From the NCBI GenBank assembly GCA_036937835.1, contig CM072878.1, forward strand, positions 16,038,001 to 16,102,000: a stretch of DNA of 64,000 bases. The letters are read 5' to 3'. Positions within the stretch are counted from its first letter, which is position 1, and each line of letters begins with the position of its first letter. Below the pieces are notes generated by a model. The model was not told the origin of the DNA and ran no database searches. It saw only the letters and a list, made by a program, of their open reading frames with translations. The translations under genes and the position numbers were made by a program. Shown one piece after another: positions 1-11,270 of this stretch. The DNA is from Pampus argenteus (taxonomy: Eukaryota; Chordata; Actinopteri; Scombriformes; Stromateidae).

Positions 1-700
1 TTTAGTGCTTGAATATGATGTGTTAAAGGTCACATTTAGTTGCTTTTTTTCCTTTAAAGTTACTGCTTCCACACACATCACACCTTAATGTTGCTATAAA
101 TGAGTCTTTGTTCCTGTGGATTTAAAGCAAAATTGCAAAAATGTCATCAAAGAGCTAATAAACACCTCCTTAAAAAGTAAAAGTTTTGCATTTCATTCCT
201 GCAGCAAGTACAGCAGGGGTCAAAGGTCAACAGGAACACTGTAAGCCAGCGTCAGGCTCTGGATGTTCTGGACACCCAAGACAAACCAAAGTCTGTCTAA
301 TCACTGCAGTAAAAAGCAGAGACTCATCAGTAACTCATCAGGCTGTCAGAGTGACGCCATCAGCGGAAACACAAACAGTCACGACCAGAGAGCCGAGAGA
401 GGAGACAAGAACAATAAAGATGTTAATGAACGGGATTATCTGGGAGGTAAATTTGGATATAAAAATCTGAAAAAACAAATGAAGGGAAGCATTTTGCTCT
501 CGGGGGCCGGGCGCGCTGGCAGACTGTCAAGTTTATTTTGCTATTTTGGTCTCCCTCAGCTGTGCCTTTTTATGTTCTCCTGGGAATGTCTGCTGCCATC
601 ACCCTGCCAAGTAATCCCCTTATACTGAAGAGAGGGGGGTGATGGGTAGATGACAAGGGGGGAGAGGGGCCAAACAGGTGGGAAAATGTGGCCAGTAACT

Positions 701-702
<2 letters not shown>

Positions 703-749
<47 letters not shown>

Positions 750-752
750 CAC
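703..752. repeat. (CA)n microsatellite
   Basis: About 25 CA units with one CG interruption near the right end. It is likely length-polymorphic. Confidence 0.95.
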
Positions 753-1407
753 CTTTGTAGTTGAAGCCAGAGGTTAACGGTGCTTTCACTTCTCTGGCAT
801 GTTGTCATTCATTTAACACTGACAGCACCCTGTCAAACAAACAAACAAACAAAACAGGAAACAGAAACAACAAATTATGACTTCATAGTCACAAATAAAA
901 AAAATAAAAAAAACAACTTTAATCTATAGAATGAGATGTTTTGACATTTGAGAGACTTGTTATCTTTATAATATCTAAAACACACTGACTTGATCTGTTT
1001 TATGCCAAAATATTTTCAAAATTAGTTATTTTTAATATTTATATTTTTTTCAAGTAATTGTTTATTTATTTTCATTTTTTGCTGTTTGCCTAAAATTTGA
1101 AAAACTTTATTTGAATTTTTTGCATCACAATAAAGGACAATGATGTCAACAATACCAAAGCTGGTGACCATGATGGTAAAAAAAATAAATGAATAAATAA
1201 TCAATCATATCGATGAAGATGAAGATGAGCAGTGGTGTAATACAACATCATTTTTAAATCATGACAGTTTAAGTGTTAAAGCAACCTACAAGTTAAATTA
1301 TAGTTATTTTCTATTTATTTATACTTTATTTCATTCATTTAGTTCTGTTAATTATGCTCATAGTAGGTTCGTAACCCTCAAGTCATCATGATAGAGTAGA
1401 ACAAAAA

Positions 1408-1408
<1 letters not shown>

Positions 1409-1445
<37 letters not shown>

Positions 1446-1446
1446 A
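1409..1446. repeat. (TA)n microsatellite
   Basis: Alternating TA tract with one TTT interruption, followed by a short CA run. Confidence 0.9.
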
Positions 1447-2147
1447 CACACACTCTTATAAGCACATTTGTGTGAGCATAAATATATGATATATTTGACT
1501 CCAGTTTCCAAATTATATATATAATTTTCTTCCATCTTGTGAAGAGATTAAGAGGCATAACGCAGACGCTTTCATGCCATTTGACATATTTGGTGTTCCT
1601 GCAGAGCCCCCTCCATCGTTATATCGAGGGGAGACTCCCAGATTCAATATTATCATCATTACTTTGCCACAACCTTTACACTTAAAATAAGCGAGCCGAA
1701 CTGTGCACATACAGGGTAAAAAGCTGCATCAGTTGCTGAGAGTATAGAATGGTTGTATCTCAGTCCGTCGTATCGCAATGGACATCACAAACCAAAAATA
1801 AAGTCTGCCGGTGGCTGCTGTGCCTCCCTGCAGGCAGATGGAGGTGGACAGAAGGAGGGTGGAGAGACAGTGTCCAGTGCTCCAACATTCATCTATGTCC
1901 TGAATGTCCTTATTAGTCCACGTGGGACTGCAAACCTTCTTCATGGTCCCTCAGCTATCAGGTTTACTTAATTTCAAGACTCCTGGGTCTATTTTTGATC
2001 TCCTGTAAGGTGATACACTGCTCCCACCATTTTGTCTCCTTCACTTTGGCCATCAGTTCATCCCTGACCATCCTCTCTCTCTCTCTCTTTTTTATCCCCA
2101 TCCAAACTTGAGGCTGTAGCTAAAGTTAGATTGGCTTGTGGATGGGG

Positions 2148-2154
2148 TATATAA
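2148..2154 (+). promoter_or_regulatory. mylpf: TATA box of mylpf
   Basis: TATATAA, flanked by a G-run on the left and a C-run on the right, lies about 85 bases upstream of the mylpf ATG. The start site would be near 2180, giving a 5' leader of about 55 bases. A strong TATA box is usual for highly expressed sarcomeric genes. The other protein genes here instead have GC-richer, TATA-less starts. Confidence 0.75.
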
Positions 2155-2237
2155 GCCCCCAGGGATGTACGTATAACGCGGCTTCACATCATCTTCTCTT
2201 TCTTGATCATCCTAACCTCCACTGATACCGTCTCAAG

Positions 2238-5200
2238 ATGGTGAGTACCAGGGTTCCCATGCACATCTCTCCTGCTCAGCTTTTGGAAATATCTACAAGG
2301 GCGAATCAAACCATCCTCGTGGATTAACTTTGCTTTTTTTATGCTTGACATAATCGTAACAAAAAGACGGAAGCATTTGTCGTCACTTCCAATAGGTCAA
2401 GTGGTTTTTTTTGGACATTTTTTAAAATGGATTTTTGGATAACTACATTTCTTTAAAGATGCTTGGGTATTAATATATGAATAATATTACTGGTAAAGTC
2501 TTGTTTTTATGTAATGCATGTGACATTGCATGTCAAACTCAAGCATCTGTGGGGCTAGATTGAAGAAAAAGAAAAAGAAAAAGAAAAAGAAAAAACTGCA
2601 GTTGATAAAGCAAACGCATGCCGTATTTGTAGCGAGATCATACATGTTCTTAACTCACCTGATGATTGGACTTGAACTACTGATGATGATGCATTTTAGG
2701 AGTCCTGTGATGATTCATGAGACAGGATAGCAAAACAAATATGGTCCCGCTAAAGAAGTATCATACTAATTTCTTCCAGACTCTACAATCTTTGTTTCAT
2801 ATGTGTTTCATAAGAGCTTTTAACAAGAAGTTTTCGCCCCTGTGTTTGTCCTCCAGGCACCAAAGAAGGCCAAGAGGAGGGCAGCAGCAGGAGACAGTGG
2901 TTCCTCCAACGTGTTCTCCATGTTTGAGCAGAGCCAGATTCAGGAGTACAAGGAGGTGAGGTTGTCCGGACACACGGCGATACTTCATCCCTGCAGAAGC
3001 CCCTTTTCTTCTACTGTATGAGCATCATTCATTCATGGCTAAGTCAGGCACCAGCATTAGACAACCACCACTCAGTGTCGTGGGGAGATGTTGACAGAGC
3101 CTCGGAAACGGGTGTAATTTTAGTTTTCATTTCTTCCAGGCCGACAACCAAAATTAGATTTTGGTTAAGCAGCGCTTGGTTTAGTTTGGATCCATTTTCA
3201 CAGCCGTTTCTATTTTGACCTGCACCCCCCCGACCGACTGTCCTCGTCTCCCCTGACAATTTAATAAGCACAAGAATGTCATTAGGAGGAGCTCTGAAAT
3301 GTTTAACACCATCTGAAACTCTCCACGTTTTGAGCACCTCTGACCTCCCAGCAGCTGCCATTCAGACATCTCCTTCTGGCCAAACAGAACGACTGCACTT
3401 CAACGGGAGTGTTGTGATAAATAGAGAATGAAAGGAGAGAAAGACAGAGCATTGTGTGCCTGAGGCGTAAAGGGGCGTGTGCCGGAGTTCAGTAAGGTCA
3501 GGGAGATGTGATTTTATATAGATGTGCTGTCAAGAGATTGGCAGCATTCCTCCCACGATAAGTGATACAGGCGCCTTGAGTGCCACTCAGCGAATGTATG
3601 ACATGATTAGGATGATCTTAGCACTCTGCATAGATGGAAAGAAAGCAGCCAGGGGAATGTTTGTGTCTGATAGAGGAAGGAAAATGTGCAAATATATAAG
3701 AGAAAAAACGAGGCAGAGAGTCTGGGGGACGAGAAAAGGTCAGTGACTGAGTTCGGGTTCAAGTCCAAGATGTTATCTTGAGTTTCATAGATTCAAGTTG
3801 CGGAGTAGATCAGACAGCTGTTCCTTAATGATACTTTCCCAAATTAACATGTAAGAAAAAACCTTAAGAGCCCCGACCAGGCCCCTCCTCCTCCCCCTTT
3901 TCTCAAGACCAATGCAGTCCAGGTCTTACTTTTAGGGCGCAGCCTTTTTTTTTGCACAATATCTACTGTCCAACATATGTACAGCACTGTGCCAAAGATA
4001 CCAACAGCTGTCAGCTGGAATGGAAAAAGCGTTGACTGAGGAATCCCCTAAAAACCAACCGTCCACATAAGCCTGCATGGTCTGCATCTATCTCGAGCGC
4101 TTCCTTCGAATAAAAAAAACGTCTTTTCCTTTTAGGCTTTCACAATCATTGACCAGAACAGAGATGGTATCATCAGCAAAGATGACCTGAGGGACGTGCT
4201 GGCCTCAATGGGTGAGTTTTACAGGAATCCATCAACAACCGGAAAAAGCATGCGTGATTATTTGTTTCTATTTCTCATCTTTCTTTTTTTTCTTTCTCTC
4301 TGTCTCTTTCTGTCTGTTCAGGCCAGCTGAATGTGAAGAATGATGAGCTGGAGGCCATGATCAAGGAAGCCAGCGGCCCCATCAACTTCACCGTCTTCCT
4401 CACCATGTTCGGAGAGAAGCTGAAGGGTGGGCATCTCATTTTCACCTACTCTAACTCCCGCACGTTGAAAGACAGAATAATACGTGCAATATAATAAAGA
4501 ATATAATACAAAAGTGTAAAGCACAGTGGTAGTTGGCAGTTGTACACAAATCCACAAATACTATTATTATTATATTTCAGAGGGTAGTACTGTGTTTTTT
4601 TACTTTAATATATCTATTTCTAGCTATAGTTACAGATTAGGTTATGGTAATGGGACTAGCTGTTATACCTCATATACACATGTACATTTATTTTGTATTT
4701 TCTATTGTGTGGTGCCACTTTTACTTGTTTTGAATACTTCTACTGCTGTCGATCGGTGAACTCATCTTCTTCCTCGTGACTTCGTCCAGGTGCTGATCCC
4801 GAGGACGTTATTCTTAGCGCTTTCAAGGTCCTGGACCCCGAGGCTACTGGAAGCATCAAGAAGGAATTGTGAGTGTTTCATTTTATTGATTTCACAGTCA
4901 TTTACTGCAGTACATATCCAAACAGGATGCGTTTGATTTGGTCTGTTTGCTCTTTTTCCAGCCTTGAGGAGCTCCTGACCACTCAGTGTGACAGGTTCTC
5001 CAAGGAGGAGGTAAAAGACGGATACTTCATGTTTTTCTATTTGTGTTGTTGTTGTTCCTGACTATTACTCAACATATCAACATTTTTATTTGTGACAATT
5101 TAAATATACGTATATAACAAAAGAAAAGAGGAATCTAAGTAGGGTATATTGCATATTGTTCTTTCTATTTATCTAGATCTAAATATGAACGTCTCCTTGT

Positions 5201-5665
5201 TGTTTCAATAAGATCCACTTCAATAAGATTTTACCCTCATTCCTCAAGATAAATGTCAGTTTTTCCATCACATAGTGATACATTCACCTGAACTACAAGT
5301 TTTTCTCCAGTATATTATCCAAATTAAAGCTTTTTAGTCGCCAGAACTGTTTGCCAGAATTCAAAGATGCACTTTAGATTAAGTTAGTTAAGTAAACCTG
5401 CCTTGAACGTACGTTTTTTAAAGGACTGGTTCACAGTTTTTTTAAGTCTGTCTTAAAAATCAACTGTTTTTCATGCTGTGAAGAGGAAAGTTTTTGAAAC
5501 AGCATCTAAAAAGACATGATGTACGACATATGTGCATAATTTTACCCTCATCTTCTCCCTCAGATTAAGAACATGTGGGTCGCCTTCCCCCCTGATGTTG
5601 CCAACAACGTAGACTACAAGAACATCTGCTACGTCATCACACACGGAGAGGAGAAGGAGGAGTAA
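2238..5665 (+). CDS. mylpf: Fast skeletal myosin regulatory light chain (MLC2f)
   Basis: Seven coding exons give 170 residues: 2238-2240, 2857-2955, 4136-4211, 4322-4426, 4790-4868, 4962-5010, 5564-5665. All junctions are GT-AG and the phases close. Exon 1 contributes only the ATG, and the intron begins on the next base. The product is the phosphorylatable light chain that wraps the myosin heavy-chain neck in fast muscle and modulates force. Visible signs are the basic N-terminus APKKAKRR, the kinase-target region SSNVFS (residues 17-22), and one good calcium/magnesium EF-hand loop from D40 to D51 (DQNRDGIISKDD). The later EF-hands are degenerate, as is normal for this family. The C-terminus is HGEEKEE. 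Length matches the family. Whether it is the a or b copy cannot be told. The gene converges on tbc1d10b. Confidence 0.97.
3815..4017 (+). promoter_or_regulatory. CAGCTG E-box cluster in mylpf intron 2
   Basis: CAGCTG occurs at 3815-3820, 4005-4010 and 4012-4017, the last two separated by one base. CAGCTG is the E-box core favoured by MyoD and myogenin. Its placement inside a fast-muscle gene suggests an intronic enhancer, which is inference. Confidence 0.4.
5416..5470 (+). mobile_element. TTAA-MITE end fragment in mylpf intron 6
   Basis: TTAA is followed by AGGACTGGTTCACAG and a stretch close to the end of the element at 10062-10344. Only one end is recognisable. It is therefore a truncated or decayed copy. 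Confidence 0.55.
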
Positions 5666-5888
5666 AGAGAAAGTTAGAAGACAAGAAAAAAGAAACAGCA
5701 ATCCCTTTGCTTTTTTGCCTTCCCTGCTCTTCTCTTTCCCTCCCCCACACCCCCCCTTGCTCACCTTCTGTGTAAACCCATGTGCTCAGCCGCTCATGTT
5801 CGAACCAGAGACTTGCCACACTGACACATGAGCAGGCCGATGCTCATGAGATGTCTATGTTTGCTTATGGGGAATAGGGATGGTTTTC

Positions 5889-5894
5889 AATAAA
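5889..5894 (+). promoter_or_regulatory. mylpf: mylpf polyadenylation signal
   Basis: AATAAA lies 224 bases after the stop codon and probably ends a short 3' UTR (5666 to about 5910). Further AATAAA-like strings near 6340-6355 could serve a longer isoform. Confidence 0.7.
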
Positions 5895-5914
5895 ATGATC
5901 CTGTAACATCATTT

Positions 5915-7960
5915 CCATTGCACAAACTTTTCTCAAACCACCTTTTTTTTCTTTCTTTGCAACCATCCTCTTATCTTCTCGCCTCTGCATGCTTCCCTCA
6001 GTGTCTGAGGGGAAGTAAAACAGAAAACTCGAGGACCTCATTCCACATTCTGAAGACGTCCTCTTGGGCGTAGAGGAGGTGAGAGCAAGGAGAGCAATTT
6101 GCAGGACTAAGTTGTCTCCTTAAAGTGACGACAGCTTTTTCCTTTTGAAAAGTTTAAAAAAGAAAAAAAAAAGAAAAAAAAAAGAAAAAAGAAAACTGAA
6201 GGGGAGGAGAGAAAGGGCCGAAAGAAAACATTCAAGTCTTCGATTTCTTTCCCTCCTCTCCTTCAGGAATCTATTAAATCACCTTCTTTTCCATAAGCTG
6301 TCTCCATTACAGTCATGAGACTCTTCCTCGCCTTTCCTCTGTAACAAATAAAAAGGGACAAACTGTGAATAAAATCTCTTTTGTACAATGGTGTCTCTGT
6401 TCAGTGGTTCTCTGGGTTCAAGGAAGCAAAAAAAATCCCTCATACATGAATACACACACATCTAGTGACATCTAGTGGAGTCTCTTTATGGAGAAAAAGA
6501 GCCTGCTCTCATCCATATGATGACACCCATAACACCCATAAACTATTTGGATCTTTAGCTTTTTAAAATTTGAGAATTTGTTGCTGTTTCTCACACAAAC
6601 GCAAAATTATAAATGAATCTCGAGGATTCAAATCAAATTTATATATTTTTTTCTCTCTTCATTAAGTTAGAATCTGTCCATAATTTAATTCTCATAATTA
6701 TGCAGTATTTTTACTTCTTTTTTTTATCCTCACACATAATACCAACAAAAAGGTTATAAGAATACGTTTCTCATTCCCTGCACAGCAGTAATTTCTTATT
6801 TCACCCATGTTTACATTTTATTTCTTACAGCAGTTTTTTTCACCAGTTTACACCCTCACAAATCACAATGTACAGTTCCACACATTTTTTATTATCGATC
6901 CATCTGCTGATTATTTTCTCCTCTATTAGTCGTTTGGTCCATAAAATGTCAGAAAATTGTGCCAAATTGTGAGATCACACAGAAATCATCTCCTGGTTCG
7001 TTTGTGGGCAGCTGTTACTGTCGGGAGCATCCTTAAACTCGACACTTCTGTTTCAGCAGTGACAGCTGACTTTCCCATTACCCAGTTAAAAATAAACAAT
7101 GGTTTGTTATTTAAATCTACACCCAAATACATAACGGTTCCAAGCGTATGGTCAGCAGTCATATGATCAACTGCTGTAAAAGCAGACACACATGACCTCA
7201 GGTTTGAATTGCTCATCACTGCCATTATTAACCTATTACATATGAAACATTCACAGCAGCAGGAATATACACTAATTAAAGTCCTGCACTGAAAAAAAGT
7301 AAAAAAAAAATAAAATAATAATAATACAAGTAAATGGTTTAAATCTGATCTTCTGAGGATCAAAGTTTCATCTTTATTGTCAGTATATAATACAGGATTG
7401 TACAATGTCATATAGGAAGGAATTAAGATATACGGTTATATATTGTACATATATACATACAAATAGTATAAATACCATGAACAGAAAATATTTACAAGAA
7501 AACGCAATAATCAGATACTGATGAGGAAATGTATTCAATGGAAAACATACATGATTATAACGATGATGTCAAAGTTAACTGTTTGAATATGGATCCTAAT
7601 GGAATAATTACTGACAATACAGTAATCAGAACCAAGGATTATTTTTTATTATCAATTAATCTGTTGATCAATTATAATCAAATATTCAGATTTAAGATTC
7701 AGAGAATTTGGGAATTGTATTTTTAGTGACTCAAAACAATTGATTGATTATCAAAATAGTTGATCTAAGCGATCAATTGTTGCAAATTTAATCATTATAA
7801 ATTATAAACATTTATTAAAAGTTTATATTCTCCTTATTGTTCAAAACTATATGTGTTGTTTTTTTCCAGGTCTGTAAACTGAACACAATTAAAGGATAAA
7901 ATAAGAAGATTTAACATACAAACACCAATAAATAGACAACGACAAGATGATTTAATATAT
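5915..7960. other. mylpf-tbc1d10b intergenic spacer
   Basis: AT-rich sequence between two convergent genes. No frame with recognisable protein similarity was found. It contains an AAAAAAG tract (about 6155-6195). Two reverse-orientation pieces (about 6885-6965 and 7635-7795) belong to the dispersed family rich in ATTAATCGATTAAT-like strings that also occurs at 24900-25070 and 60464-60750. Confidence 0.5.
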
Positions 7961-10900
7961 TATGGTTTATTATTCATCACAAATGTCATTATCATTATCA
8001 ATTAAATACATCAGTCGTAGATTTGAAGGAATGAGTTCAATTAGCTATGATTTTATTTCACTTTCGCCAGAGAGTGACATGTAAACTTAAAAACACAAAA
8101 GACAAAAGGCATGGGGAGAAAAACAGGTGAAACGCTTCGGGGTTTTGTTTTTTTGTGTTGTTTGTTTTATTTTCATATTTGCATCAGTGAAGTAATTTCC
8201 TATTAAAGCGTAATCAATAACGACGAATTCAGGATTTAATGCAGAACTGCCCGAAAGGACCTGATAGAAATGGATTTTTTTTTTTTATTTCACAGGAAGT
8301 TGATTACAAGCTAGTGAAGAGATTAATTTGATCGTCACAACATCTCAAGCCCTCTGAACGGAGAGAAGTTACAGAAGTCATCAAGAGATTTTAAAAGACG
8401 TGAGCTGCGAGGTTGTATTGCTCGTAATATATAGTAGTCCGCGGGCCTGAAAGTGTCCTTAGAAAAACAACAAACTGAAGCACAGAATTATTATTTTTGT
8501 TTTCTCCATGGAAATCAGTGCTGCTGTCACCACACACTATCAACAGTCAATGTTGGAGGAAGGTTGCATAGATGTGTTCAGGTTATCCTCACTAATACAC
8601 CACTAATCTGTGCCTATTAGAATAGACAGAATAGAACAGCGAGGGAGTGTGTGATGTTTATATATTAAAATGACAGCTATGTAAAGACCTGAAATAAGTG
8701 GGGGGAAGAAAAAAAAACAATGAATATGGAGAACAAGTTGGCTATAATTACACGAAAGTCCCTCTAATCCTTAACTACAAAAATGGTTCGGTTAAAGAGC
8801 TTGAATATTTTTTTTTTTGTTGTTTTTTTTTCGCCATCAAATGGTTTCACACTAACTACCCGGCACTACTCATCGTATACCGATGGGCTTCAGTGCCGTT
8901 TCATGTATGCATAAATATGTTACAGTACAGAACACTGAGTGTAAATAGTTAAGGAGTTAGTCCGTAAGTCATCATGAATGTTACGACACAACTCTGTGAG
9001 ACAGACATACTGAAAATCTCCAATTTAATCACCTCGTAGTATTTTATACAGTACGATTAAAACCTTCAGCTCCCAAAAAAAAAAAGAAAAAAACAACTTT
9101 AAAATCAGTCATTTCAAAGTTTTGTTGTTCAGTCGGAGGCCCATTTTTTCCCCACATGCGCCTGTTTAATACTGCACTTAGTAAACTGGAGACTCGTGAA
9201 CTGCCCAAAACCAACCAACAATGACAAACACATAAACAATAGCAAACATGCATCGGATTTGTTGTGTCAAAGCGGAGGACTTAACGTGCAATGAAAAGAA
9301 GAAAATAAAAATAAAATAAAAAATTAAATTTAAACACTTTATATGATCCCCCTGCAACTACACTGTGTGCAGTCGACCATCATTCCAGTCAACCAGGTGT
9401 CTCTCACTCACATAGAAAAATAGGCAGATCCAAAATAATAATAATAATAATTCATAATATACTATATTTGATTAAATTAACCACTTTTTACATAAATACA
9501 TCAGAGCCCTAAGGTCAAAGATCAGAGGTTAATGCTACATTGGCACACCTGGCACCTCCAGTCAAGTGGCTTCCTACAGGTCCTCAAAGGCACAGCTTCA
9601 AACTGTGAAACCGGCCTGTTGAGACTCGTTCTTGTTCTCTATGTAACTAGCGGAGTGGTCGATTTCAGTGGTGCTTTGTGATAAAATCACAAGTGCAAAA
9701 AAAAAAAAATTAAAAAAAAATCATCCTTCATCTCTTTAGAGACTTGAAATCACATTCTGATGGGGTCGGTGAAGTCCTTTACCCATACTGAAATTTGGCT
9801 AAATAAAATATATATGATTTTGTTTGTCAAAGCAAAAATAATAATACTAATTTGACAATTGGATGGACATTTGGTCTGCAGGACTTGTGCATAGTCACCG
9901 CTGGCTTTTGCATGTTTCCATGTAAATCAGTTTCCCGATAACGTCACAAACCTCTTTTTGCAAAATATGTAAAGTTGAGGCCTGAAATAAAAACATTAAA
10001 ATTCTCCCCGTGTGTTATTTTGTCAGGGACAAAACACCCACACACACACATAAATGAACCATTAAAGGACAAGTTCACAATTTTAAACAACAGTCAGGAC
10101 CCCCAAAATGAACACTGAAACAGGTTTTTCATTCGTCCTGAAAATATGACGTCCAAATGAGTCAAACCAAGTAGATATCTTTCAGTGCCAAAGTCCCTCT
10201 TTTTGCTTCAGATACATTTTTAAATACATTTTTGCACAGAAAGTGGATCTTTTTAAGAACCTGTATGAACAGGAGGAAAACATATTTTCAGTGTTAACAT
10301 GGACACCTGATTGTTGTTTTAAAAATTGTGAACGTATCCTTTAATAAACAGCCACCACTACAAGGCGTCTGGCTGTAGTTTGAATTTTCTCCCTCCTTTT
10401 GTCAGTGTCTCCATTTCACCCGTCAAGATTTATTCCAATGACAGGAGGGTTTGGAGAGAAAGGATCCGATGATAGTTTGATTTAAGAGAGAGAAAGACAG
10501 AAAAAAAGCAGGAGGCTGAAAACAGGGAGACTAACAACACTAACACATTTCACTACACTACTAAGGCACACACTCACTCACAACATTTAACATGACAATA
10601 AATACATCCTCAACATCCAACAACATTACTAGCATTTCTGTCTTCAGTGCCTGCATTTCAGACGACTTCCAAGGGTTTTCGTTATTTCTTCCAGATCAGG
10701 CTTCCAGTTAACTTGTCCACAGATGAGAAGCGACGGGGCTAACGGACTGCTAACAGGATCCCATGTACAACTACTGTAGGTACACTTTGATATTTACATT
10801 TTCTATGGCACCACAACTATTTCTGCAACAATCCTTTAAGTCGATGTCTCTCTAACCACTGCCCGTCAATCCGATTAAAATAATAAAAATGAAACAAAAC

Positions 10901-11270
10901 AAAATTCATTAAAAAAACAAAACAAAAAAAAACTAAAAAGATAATGACTGCGATTTTCAGAAATTATTCAGATTCACAGCTCATGCTCCAGTTGCAAAAA
11001 GGAAAGTTTGTCCCATCTTAGTAAAACTCAGTAAAACAGAAAGCATTGAGCAACGAGGCAAAAAGCCCCCCGAGGTGCTATTAAAACCATGATCCAGTTT
11101 TCTCCACGATAGACCTGGGACTACATTAAGTCTTGAAAACGATGCGTTACACAAAGCCATCCCATTTTTTTTTTTCTATTAAACACTCTGTTTCTGGGGG
11201 TCTTTTGTTCCCCTGACCTCTTTTTTTGTTCAGCGTCCCTTTTCTTTATCCTGGAATGACGGGGTGGAAA
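7961..11270 (-). other. tbc1d10b: Probable long 3' UTR and downstream region of tbc1d10b
   Basis: No coding signal was found. Several minus-strand AATAAA-type signals (for example around 7963 and 7373) could end the transcript, so the boundary is a guess. A complete TTAA-flanked MITE sits at 10062-10344. Confidence 0.3.
10062..10344. mobile_element. TTAA-flanked MITE, complete copy
   Basis: The left end reads TTAA then AGGACAAGTTCACAATTTT. The right end is the imperfect reverse complement and is followed by TTAA. The terminal inverted repeats extend about 33-35 bases with a few mismatches. There is no coding capacity. TTAA target duplication is the hallmark of piggyBac-type transposition, so this is inferred to be a non-autonomous TTAA element. 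Its interior resembles the pieces at 14222-14310, 18405-18610 and 28974-29225. Confidence 0.7.

Larger units (their letters stand above)
1..2140. other. Upstream flank of mylpf, no gene seen
   Basis: No reading frame here resembles a known protein; the longest open frames cross microsatellites. The stretch holds a CA repeat (703-752), a TA repeat (1409-1446), CAAA and AAAT tracts, and two less AT-rich patches (about 480-610 and 1560-1930) that could be regulatory. A CTATTTTTGA string at about 1989-1998 resembles an MEF2 site and lies about 160 bases upstream of the TATA box. Any regulatory role is inference. Confidence 0.5.

Noticed and set aside
556..808. Cys-Val repeat reading frames
   Set aside because: Pure translation of a CA microsatellite.
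6986..7411. 141-codon minus-strand open frame
   Set aside because: Low-complexity Leu/Phe/Cys composition, no recognisable domain, no splice partners, and it lies in repeat-rich intergenic sequence.
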